Positions 43,709 to 50,846 of a stretch of DNA of 64,000 nt are shown piece after piece. Within the stretch, counting starts at the first letter, position 1; each line of letters starts with the position of its first letter. The translations under genes and the position numbers were made by a program. The notes beneath the pieces are model-generated. The model saw nothing but the letters and a program-made list of their open reading frames with translations. It did no database searches and had not been told where the DNA came from. The DNA comes from Caldilineaceae bacterium (GTDB lineage: Bacteria > Chloroflexota > Anaerolineae > Caldilineales > Caldilineaceae), in assembly GCA_020634755.1 (NCBI GenBank), contig JACKBC010000012.1, forward strand, positions 83,935-147,934, read 5' to 3'.

Positions 43709-44341
43709 TTATTTGGCCGGCACGTGGGGCAGTTTTTTGACTTGCTCACGAGTGAGCTTGAGCCGCACCACATCGTTCTCAATCTGCTGAATTTCCGCAA
43801 TGGGAATCGTCACATCTTTGTCGCCCAGAAAGTGCCTTTCGCGCAGCACCAAATGGGTAATGTGGCAATGTTCCGGCTCTACCAAAAATTCATCCACCTG
43901 GCCAACACGGCCATCTGTGGCCTCCACGTGGGTTCCGCGATGCAACCCCGATTCACCTAGGGGCGTTTGCTCCAGGCCGATGCGCGTGTTGTGCACATCT
44001 TGCAGCTCACGATACGGCCAGCCATAGACTCCATCAAAGCCATAGTCTCCCCCTAGCGGAAAATCGTAGGATTCGTTGCTGCTTTCGTCGTAGTCAATGT
44101 ATTCGCTTTTGACAAACGGCTGTAAGTCGATCAGTTCCGCGCGCTTGCCATGCAGCAAGATCATATCGTGATTGCTCTCTTTGATATGATCGATGGGCAC
44201 CATCTCTTCATATCCCAGCAGATCGTTACGCTTGAGCACAAAATGGGTAATTACCTGGCGCACCGGGTTTACCAGAATACAAGATGAATGGCCCACCAGG
44301 CCATCTTCGCAAAAGACTTCGGCATTCAATGGAATGTCCAT
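43709..44341 (-). CDS. PRC-barrel domain protein, copy 1
   Basis: This 210-aa soluble protein has two PRC-barrel-like halves. Residues 1-75 contain AEVFCEDGLVGHSSCILVNPVRQVITHFVLKRN. Residues ~130-205 contain THVEATDGRVGRVDEFLVEPEHCHITHLVLRERHFLGDKDVTIPIAEI. PRC-barrels occur in RNA-processing, photosynthetic and stress proteins. The function here is unknown. It is paralogous to the gene at 44488, and the two are separated by repeat A7. Good AGGAG ribosome site. Confidence 0.78.
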   Translation of the reverse strand: MDIPLNAEVFCEDGLVGHSSCILVNPVRQVITHFVLKRNDLLGYEEMVPIDHIKESNHDMILLHGKRAELIDLQPFVKSEYIDYDESSNESYDFPLGGDYGFDGVYGWPYRELQDVHNTRIGLEQTPLGESGLHRGTHVEATDGRVGQVDEFLVEPEHCHITHLVLRERHFLGDKDVTIPIAEIQQIENDVVRLKLTREQVKKLPHVPAK

Positions 44342-44357
44342 AGATTCTCCTATTATT

Positions 44358-44440
44358 CGTACACCGCAACGGTGTTGGCGAGATAGGCGTCGGTTTCGTT
44401 TGTTGAATCCGACGCTATCTCTGGCGCTTGTGATCTATTG
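44358..44440. repeat. Family A repeat, copy A7
   Basis: It has the left arm GTACACCGCAACGGTG and a right arm GATCTATTG. The inner stem GAGATAGGCGTCGG/CCGACGCTATCTC is nearly perfect. It lies between the two PRC-barrel genes, in the leader of the downstream copy. Confidence 0.78.
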
Positions 44441-44487
44441 TGAGCTACTGAGTATCATTGGGGGGCGTCTCAGTAGATACTACAGAG

Positions 44488-45111
44488 CTAAACTCTAACT
44501 GACGTGAAATGACGATGGATTGGCGCCGTCTCCAAATCTCCAATGGCTTTCTTGTCCAGATTCAGCGTGATCAGGTCATCCTCGATTTTCTTGATAGCGC
44601 TGAGCGGAATGACGACATCGCGTTCGCCAAAGAGGTGGCCTTTACGCATGACTATGTGCGTAATATGCTTGTTTGCCGGACCCACCAATAGCTCGTCTAC
44701 ACGACCCACGCGTCCGTCTGTTGCCATGATGGGCGTATTGCGGCGCAATTCACGCGTGTGTACGGGGATATTCATGTGTTGCATCGGCTCCCGTTTCTGG
44801 CTATAGCTTGTCGTCACATAGGGCCAGCCAAAACCGCCATCCGTATAGCGCGGAATATCCACTTTGATAAACTCCGTTTCGATAAACGGTTCCATTTCCT
44901 CAAACTCATCCTGGGTACAGCTCAAAACAATGCCATCGTGACTGCTCTGGGCAATCCAAACGGATGGCACCAATCGTTCTGTGTGGGGCCGCTGGTTACT
45001 GCGTATGACCAGGTGCGTCACTTCTTCTGAAACCGGATTGATAATCAGATAGGTAGACCGGCCAACTATCCCGTCGGCGCATTCCACTTCTGTATTAAGC
45101 GTGATTTCCAT
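44488..45111 (-). CDS. PRC-barrel domain protein, copy 2
   Basis: This 207-aa paralogue of the 43709 gene has the same two-barrel layout: N-terminal EVECADGIVGRSTYLIINPVSEEVTHLVIRS and C-terminal ATDGRVGRVDELLVGPANKHITHIVMRKGHLFGERDVVIPLSAIKKIEDDLI. The conserved glycine/valine pattern and matching lengths indicate tandem gene duplication. Strong GAGGAG ribosome site. The function is unknown. Confidence 0.78.
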   Translation of the reverse strand: MEITLNTEVECADGIVGRSTYLIINPVSEEVTHLVIRSNQRPHTERLVPSVWIAQSSHDGIVLSCTQDEFEEMEPFIETEFIKVDIPRYTDGGFGWPYVTTSYSQKREPMQHMNIPVHTRELRRNTPIMATDGRVGRVDELLVGPANKHITHIVMRKGHLFGERDVVIPLSAIKKIEDDLITLNLDKKAIGDLETAPIHRHFTSVRV

Positions 45112-45574
45112 GGCAAATTCTCCTCGTTGTTAAAACAAACGGTTGCTCTTCGGCATCTCAGGCGATGACGGTACATGCTCCCGGTACTTTCAACGAAATG
45201 ACTCGGGAGACCAGATAAAGTGTTTGGGACGTCACTCTGAAATCCGGTTGAGCCAAAACTGTGCGTCGTCGCTCTGCATTAGCTGATAGACCAAATTGCG
45301 AAACATGGGGCGGCTTACGATGCTGGCGTTCTGCCCATGAGCCCCTGCGTTCCGCTGATGAGTAAAGTATACGCCGGTTGCCAAGAGGCTGCACCCGACC
45401 AAGGAACAGTTCAAGTTAAACCACAGAATAGCGTCGTTCCTGGTCTTTCGGATAGGTGCGTTTTGGTCAGCCGACCGGTGCATTTGCACATTGTTACAAT
45501 TTATAATGGGCAGCACAGCGAATTGAATTAACATGCCCCACATGTAGTAAGAGTAAAATGATTTGAGGAAACGT
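45112..45574. other. 463-bp intergenic region before the receiver gene
   Basis: No convincing gene is visible. A minus-strand frame (45232-45543) ends with SIVSRPMFRNLVYQLMQSDD..., which looks protein-like, but it has no ribosome site and a poor N-terminal half, so it may be a gene remnant. TATAAT at 45502-45507, 67 bp before the receiver-gene ATG, is a possible -10 box, without a clear -35 at the right distance. Confidence 0.4.
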
Positions 45575-45940
45575 ATGAATATATTGCTGGCAGATGATCA
45601 TACCAGCTTGGCGAGCACAATCAGCCTTTGGTTGAGCCAAAAGGCGGGGTTTGACTTAGTGGGCATTGTGACCGCCAGCCAAGAGCTTGAAGAAACCATC
45701 CGCAGCACTGAGCCATCTGTCCTGTTATTAGATTGGGACCTCCCAGGGCTGACGACCGATGATGAGCGACGGGTGTTGGTAAAATCCCTGCGCAGTCACT
45801 TTCCTCTGTTGCAAATTGTTGTGCTGTATAGCGATCTGCGTACTCTCCCTCTGGCTTTCTCCAATAGTGTGCATGGATATATTAGTAAGACAGAATCACC
45901 AGACCATCTGTTGGACTTGTTAGTCGCTCTCGATGTATGA
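45575..45940 (+). CDS. Single-domain response regulator (receiver only)
   Basis: This 121-aa protein is a stand-alone CheY-like receiver. It starts MNILLADDHTSLAS (acidic pair DD), the phospho-acceptor is in VLLLDWDLPGL, and the conserved lysine is in YISKTESPDHL near the C-terminus. There is no output domain, so it may act by protein interaction or as a phosphate sink. GAGGAAACGT precedes the ATG. Its end overlaps or abuts the histidine kinase start, so the two are translationally coupled. Confidence 0.85.
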   Translation: MNILLADDHTSLASTISLWLSQKAGFDLVGIVTASQELEETIRSTEPSVLLLDWDLPGLTTDDERRVLVKSLRSHFPLLQIVVLYSDLRTLPLAFSNSVHGYISKTESPDHLLDLLVALDV

Positions 45941-45947
45941 TGGCGGA

Positions 45948-47303
45948 ATGATGAATCGCGCCAAACTGAGTCTGCGCCTTATCCTGACCATTGTATTTGG
46001 GGGCATGCTCTTACTCATGGCCGCGCTACTGAGCGTGACGGTGGAGAATCTGGCCGCCCGCCAAATGCACCGCGTGGCCAGTGAATCGCTTGCCACGCTG
46101 GCGCAGCGCATGATTCAAGGCTTGGAACAAGAGCTGACTGCCGCCGATATTGCGCAGTTTGCTCGAACGTCTGAAAACCTACAGCTGCAGGAACCTGAAA
46201 CCCAGATCGATCTCTTTATAATCAGTCGAGATGGCCATCTCTTGCTGGCGCCGGAGGCATTGGATGATATCCAGTTGCCGGTGCTGGAACAGGGCGACGC
46301 GCTCCCCGTTGCCGGTTCTACAGCTTCTATCATCAAATGGGCTGACGGTCGCAATTATATGACCGTATGGGTGCCTGGGCAATTCCAGGGTGAACCCGCC
46401 AACGCCAGCTGGTATGTTCTGGCGCGTCAACCGGCTGATTTGGCCTTTGCCGCCGTCGTCAGATTGCGCTGGCAGGTCTTGACCATTGGGGCGTTGGTAA
46501 CGCTTATATTTGGCGTGCTGGTTTGGTATCTGGCCGGTTGGCTCACGGCGCAATTGCGCATCATTACCCAAGCCGCCGAAGATGTGCGTCTAGGTGTGCC
46601 CAATGCGGTGATCCCGATTTTTGAAGGTAACGCCGAAGTGGCTTCCCTCTCCCATTCGCTTAACCAGCTCGTGACAGATTTAACCACGGCCGCGGCCGCG
46701 GAGCGCAACCGTATTGCCCGCGAACTGCACGACTCGGTGACGCAGACGCTCTTTTCGGCCAGCATGTTGGCCGATGTATTGCCCGACGTGTGGGATGCGG
46801 ACCCTGAGCTGGGTCATGCCAAGCTGGACGATTTGCGCCACAGCGTGCGCGGGGCCTTGGCCGAGATGCGTACGCTGTTGCTGGAATTGCGCCCAGCAGC
46901 CGTGGTCGATGCCGATTGGAACCAGCTGCTGCGTCAGCTGGCCGATATTACGCGGCTGCGTTCGGGCGTGGACGTGGCTTGGCGAGTCGATGGCGAATGC
47001 AATCTATATGCTGATGTTAAGCTGGCGCTGTACCGCGTCACGCAAGAAGCGCTTAATAATGTGGCCAAATATGCCGAAGCCGACCAGGCGCAGGTCTACT
47101 TGCGCTGTCGCAGCAATCAGGTTATGCTGACGATTGTGGACGACGGTTGCGGCTTTGAAGTCGACAAAATAGAAGGCGATCATTTTGGGTTGCAAATGAT
47201 GAAAGAGCGCGTGGAGTCCATCGGTGGGGAACTGCATATTCAGAGCGCGCCCGGCGAAGGAACCGAAGTGCGCGTGCTCTGGCAGCGTCGGGCTTGGGCT
47301 TAA
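45948..47303 (+). CDS. NarL-system-type sensor histidine kinase (HisKA_3)
   Basis: This 451-aa membrane kinase has a helix at residues 6-28, an extracytoplasmic sensor of ~140 residues, a second helix near 170-190, a HAMP region, and then the HisKA_3 motif ERNRIARELHDSVTQTLFSA with the phospho-histidine near residue 260. The ATPase domain shows EALNNVAKYA, DDGCGF and GLQMMKERVESIGG. Such kinases pair with LuxR-type regulators, and one lies at 47506. An ATG at 45933 would overlap the receiver gene, and I prefer 45948 after GGCGG. Confidence 0.92.
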   Translation: MMNRAKLSLRLILTIVFGGMLLLMAALLSVTVENLAARQMHRVASESLATLAQRMIQGLEQELTAADIAQFARTSENLQLQEPETQIDLFIISRDGHLLLAPEALDDIQLPVLEQGDALPVAGSTASIIKWADGRNYMTVWVPGQFQGEPANASWYVLARQPADLAFAAVVRLRWQVLTIGALVTLIFGVLVWYLAGWLTAQLRIITQAAEDVRLGVPNAVIPIFEGNAEVASLSHSLNQLVTDLTTAAAAERNRIARELHDSVTQTLFSASMLADVLPDVWDADPELGHAKLDDLRHSVRGALAEMRTLLLELRPAAVVDADWNQLLRQLADITRLRSGVDVAWRVDGECNLYADVKLALYRVTQEALNNVAKYAEADQAQVYLRCRSNQVMLTIVDDGCGFEVDKIEGDHFGLQMMKERVESIGGELHIQSAPGEGTEVRVLWQRRAWA

Positions 47304-47397
47304 ATAATGTCCGCGTGAGTTACCAGCGAGAAAGTGCTTAAATTCAATAATGACGCTGTATAGAGCACAACCGCCATTATACAAATCCTATACTCAC

Positions 47398-47472
47398 GTT
47401 ACGCAGCGACACCAGTTTGCTAGCGAGAAACAGCAATGTCGGCGAGCCGACTTTCCTCTAGGCTTGCGTAAC
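47398..47472. repeat. Family D repeat, copy D3 (75 bp, inverted)
   Basis: It is the reverse complement of D2-type sequence: GTTACGCAGCGACACCAG to GGCTTGCGTAAC, with the hairpin GTCGGCGAGCCGAC inside. It lies between the histidine kinase and its response regulator gene, splitting the operon by 202 bp. Confidence 0.8.
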
Positions 47473-47505
47473 ACAAGTTCTATATATGTGACGGAGTGAC
47501 AAACC

Positions 47506-48162
47506 ATGTCAAGCGCTGATAAAATCCGGGTGATGATCGTGGATGACCAATTTATTGTGCGCAGCGGATTGGCCACCTTTATCAACATTTCGCCTGATTT
47601 GGAATTTGTGGGGGAAGCCAACAACGGTGAGCAGGCTGTGCAGATGGTAACACGCCTCCATCCCCACGTTATTTTAATGGATATGAAGATGCCGCGCATG
47701 AATGGCGTGGAAGCCACACGGGCCATTCTGGCGGCGCATCCTCACATCAAGATCATCGCATTAACCAGCTTTAAAGAGCCGGACATGATTCAAGAAGTAT
47801 TGCAAGCCGGCGCCTTGGGGTATCTGCTTAAAGATGTGACGGCAGACGAACTGCGCGCGGCCATTCGCAACGCCTATGCCGGTCGCCCCACGCTGGCGAC
47901 CGAAGCCATGCAAGCCCTCATACAGACCAAAACGCCAAGCTCTCCCACGGAAATCGGCTATGATTTGACTGAACGCGAACATGAAGTGTTAGAGCTGATG
48001 GTGCGCGGACTTACGAACCCACAAATGGCCGAAGATTTGATTGTCAGCCTGTCAACTGTCAAGTTTCACGTCAGCAGCATTTTGTCCAAGCTGGGGGTCG
48101 CCACGCGTACAGAAGCCGTTCACCTGGCCATGCGTCACAAGCTGGTGCCGGACGACGTGTAA
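47506..48162 (+). CDS. LuxR/NarL family response regulator
   Basis: This 218-aa DNA-binding regulator has a receiver with VMIVDDQFIVRSG, acceptor aspartate in ILMDMKMPRMNGVEATRAI and lysine in LLKDVTADELRAAI, then a LuxR helix-turn-helix: LTEREHEVLELMVRGLTN and the recognition region STVKFHVSSILSKLGVATRTEA. It probably receives phosphate from the HisKA_3 kinase at 45948. Its ribosome site is CGGAG. Target genes are not visible. Confidence 0.93.
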   Translation: MSSADKIRVMIVDDQFIVRSGLATFINISPDLEFVGEANNGEQAVQMVTRLHPHVILMDMKMPRMNGVEATRAILAAHPHIKIIALTSFKEPDMIQEVLQAGALGYLLKDVTADELRAAIRNAYAGRPTLATEAMQALIQTKTPSSPTEIGYDLTEREHEVLELMVRGLTNPQMAEDLIVSLSTVKFHVSSILSKLGVATRTEAVHLAMRHKLVPDDV

Positions 48163-48310
48163 TCCACCCCTCCACCATGAATATGGCCAACACCGGTGTG
48201 GTGTACTGGTTATGAATGTGCTACTTACCAGAAGTACGTATGTCTTCATGACCGAAGTTTACAATTATCTGAACTTGGCCCCGCGTAAACAAATTTGTAC
48301 AATAGTAGAA

Positions 48311-48380
48311 CTTACGCAATCCTGAAGAAAAAATTATCAGCTATGTTGTGTCTCCACATGATCCACGGGTGCTGCGTAAA
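48311..48380. repeat. Family D repeat, copy D4 (70 bp)
   Basis: It begins CTTACGCAATCCTGAAGAAA and ends GGGTGCTGCGTAAA. D1 is the closest relative. Its right end touches the remnant of a PAS domain, so it marks one boundary of a damaged kinase gene. Confidence 0.7.
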
Positions 48381-49387
48381 GTGTGTAAAGATGGTAGCTT
48401 CATATGGGTAGAGAAGACCGCACGGGCCACTTATCGCGCAGATGGTTTCATCATTAACAGATTCTACAGTCACGCGTTGTTAATCTGAACGAACTACTCA
48501 GCGACTTGTTCCAATTGTTGCGGCCACTTATCGGCGAAGACATCGAATTAAGTCTGGCTTTGGACAACGATTTGGGGTTTGTCAAGATCGACCCTGGTCA
48601 GTTCGAACAGGGCATCATCAATCTGGCTATAAACGCGCGCGATGCCATGCCGGATGGCGGTCGCCTGACGATTGCCACCCAGCGCGTTCATTTGACCAAA
48701 GACGATGTGAAACGAAACTCCGGTATGGAGGTAGGCAGTTATATCCAGATAAGCGTTAGCGATTCTGGACACGGTATGAGTGAGGAGACAAAAGCGCGCA
48801 TCTTTGAACCTTTCTTTACCACCAAAGAGCCGGGCAAAGGGACCGGCCTAGGGCTCGCCATGGTTTATGGTTTTGTCAAACAGTCCGGCGGCCACGTTGA
48901 GGTGGATACCCAAGTTGGGCTCGGCACAACCTTCCATATTTACTTACCACACGTTCCCGAGGCAAAGCCAGTTAATGAATCTTTAATGGAATTGTCCCTG
49001 GTTCCCCAAGGTGCTGAGACAATCTTATTAGTTGAGGATGAAGATCCCGTACGTGGCTTGGTCAAACAGGTTTTAGAGGCGGGTGGATACACCGTGTTGG
49101 AGGCGCGTGACGGCCAGGAAGCTGTTGTGATGGCTCAACAATACGAATACCCCATTCATCTTTTGATAACCGACTTGGTCATGCCGCGGATGAGCGGGCG
49201 ACAGCTGGCTGACTATTTGGTGCATTCTAGGCCAAACCTGCGCTTCCTTTTTATGTCTGGCTATACCGATGAGGCCGTGATGCGCCACGGTGTGGCACAA
49301 GCTGGTATGGCTTTTGTGCAAAAACCATTTGACCCGCTAGATTTGGCCAAGAAGGCGCGCCAAGTTTTGAATACGCCGCATACATAG
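48381..49387 (+). pseudogene. Truncated hybrid sensor kinase (PAS remnant, ATPase and receiver)
   Basis: From 48381 one frame reads KDGSFIWVEKTARATYRADG, a typical PAS C-terminal piece, and stops at 48483-48485. From about 48458, in another frame, comes QILQSRVVNLNELLSDLFQL. This is the segment that normally follows the HisKA helices, then a complete ATPase domain (NLAINARDAMP, GTGLGLAMVYG) and a receiver (VEDEDPVRGLV, TDLVMPRMSG, VQKPF). The part between PAS and ATPase, including the phospho-histidine, is missing and the frame is broken. The open part (TTG at 48506, 293 codons) could still be translated, but it could not autophosphorylate normally. Confidence 0.75.
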
Positions 49388-49478
49388 GCGCCCAAAGCCT
49401 TCATTTAATCTCAGCATCACTGGTGTCGCAAAAATTAAGCGGCCTTTCTTGCTACAAACTTAGCGAACGACTGCATAG

Positions 49479-49594
49479 TCAATGTCATTTAGGTAAGGCC
49501 GCTTCCAGTGCGACGCACGGTAGGCCACGCCAATGCTTGGACCAAAATGGCGGACACCGTGCGACGCACTTTTCGCTCACTGAATGCCGTTGAC
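49479..49594. repeat. Family B-prime element B6 (116 bp)
   Basis: GTGCGACGCAC occurs at 49508-49518 and 49559-49569, 51 bp apart. The outer ends GTCAATGTCATTTA and TGAATGCCGTTGAC are inverted repeats. The core CCAAAATG.CGGAC is shared with B3. It is intergenic, between the kinase pseudogene and the gene at 49646. Confidence 0.75.
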
Positions 49595-49645
49595 TGCCTA
49601 GTTGCGTGCAGCCAATGGACATAAGGTTGCCTTTCGAGATTAGCC

Positions 49646-50737
49646 CTAATACGGTTGAATATGGTTGGCGTCGATCGGATAATGTTTGGCAAGATAGGCG
49701 CGCCACTCAGCCTCAAACTGCGCGGGCGGGATGCCAAAGGCGGCGGGGGCCACGCCATTCCAATCATTGGCGCCGCTCATTGCATCCAGCAGGCGCGGGA
49801 CAGATTCACGGCCATAGGTCACCAGAATGTACTCAATCAGTGAGTCGGCAACCGTATGCGCCAACATATAGTCAGGATACATCCAGTCGTCAGGCTCTCG
49901 AGATAAATGCGCTGCATTTGGCGACAACCATTGAGCGTCTTGGCGCTGCTGTACCTTATACTCCGGCAATGCCTCAATTCCCGTATTTACCGGGTCTTGC
50001 TCGAGATACGCATAGAGATGGGTAATGACCACCGCCCACGACGGGCTAATGTGCCTGACCGTAAGCGCACGATGCAGCAGACGACGCGCCAATTCGCTGT
50101 GCACATCGCGATAGAGCACTTGCGCGAATTGGCGGCCAGCCTCTTGCCCGGGGACTCCATAATTGGTCCAATCCACAATAATCACGTCGAGTTTCGTATA
50201 GGCGCCGGCTGCATAGTCAGCGCCATCAGTGACCAACAGAATATTGATTTTTTCGCCAACTGGCGCGCCTATTAAGTCCAGATCAGCGCGTAGTTGACCG
50301 TAGGCATAATCCAGTTCTGGCGCAATGGCGTTTGCCACATTTGCCATTTCTGTTTCGACGACCAAGCGCAGGAATTGGGTTTCGAGTACCTGGTATACGG
50401 GCGGATGAGCGAGTGCCGTTGAAGACAGAACGTCGTCGCTGAACGCTTGGTTTTCCGGCGCGGTTTCCGCATCGGCGAGCTGCTTCTCTAATGTCTGCAC
50501 TTCGCTTTCCAGCGCGGCGATCTGCTGGGTATTCTGCTGCCACAGCACTGTGCCAACAAGCGCCGCCCCAATGATTAAGATCAAGAAGAGTTCGTAAAAT
50601 GTGCTCAGCGTGGCGGAATGCGACGCGCCTTGCGTCTGCTTGTCGCCCGTGGATTCGCTATTGGCCGCCACAAATGTCTGCCACGCCGCCTCATCATCCG
50701 GATCGCCTTGGAATTGATAAAATGAACTCTCTGCCAT
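49646..50737 (-). CDS. Membrane-anchored peptidase-MA-like protein with degenerate zinc site
   Basis: This 363-aa protein has a cytoplasmic N-terminus (about 45 residues), one helix at 47-65, a short coiled coil (QQIAALESEVQTLEKQLADAE) and an extracytoplasmic domain. The C-terminal domain layout recalls the peptidase-MA-like gluzincins (a helix before an ..W...ITHLYAYLE helix and a final FEAEWRAYL). Where HExxH would be expected it reads ARRLLHRALTVRH, so no zinc motif is present. The call is tentative, and a pseudoenzyme or unrelated scaffold is possible. Strong GAAGGAGG site. Confidence 0.5.
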   Translation of the reverse strand: MAESSFYQFQGDPDDEAAWQTFVAANSESTGDKQTQGASHSATLSTFYELFLILIIGAALVGTVLWQQNTQQIAALESEVQTLEKQLADAETAPENQAFSDDVLSSTALAHPPVYQVLETQFLRLVVETEMANVANAIAPELDYAYGQLRADLDLIGAPVGEKINILLVTDGADYAAGAYTKLDVIIVDWTNYGVPGQEAGRQFAQVLYRDVHSELARRLLHRALTVRHISPSWAVVITHLYAYLEQDPVNTGIEALPEYKVQQRQDAQWLSPNAAHLSREPDDWMYPDYMLAHTVADSLIEYILVTYGRESVPRLLDAMSGANDWNGVAPAAFGIPPAQFEAEWRAYLAKHYPIDANHIQPY

Positions 50738-50846
50738 TATGAATCCTCCTTCCCGACTGGCGCCATCTGGACAATGCCTCCATCGGCAACAGCACGGGTC
50801 TTATGCGGCAGGTTTTCTGCGCGCTCCATAGTCATACCCTTCGCAT

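Noticed and set aside
45232..45543. Minus-strand 103-codon frame with a protein-like C-terminal half
   Set aside because: No ribosome site, weak N-terminal half, no recognised family. At most a gene remnant.
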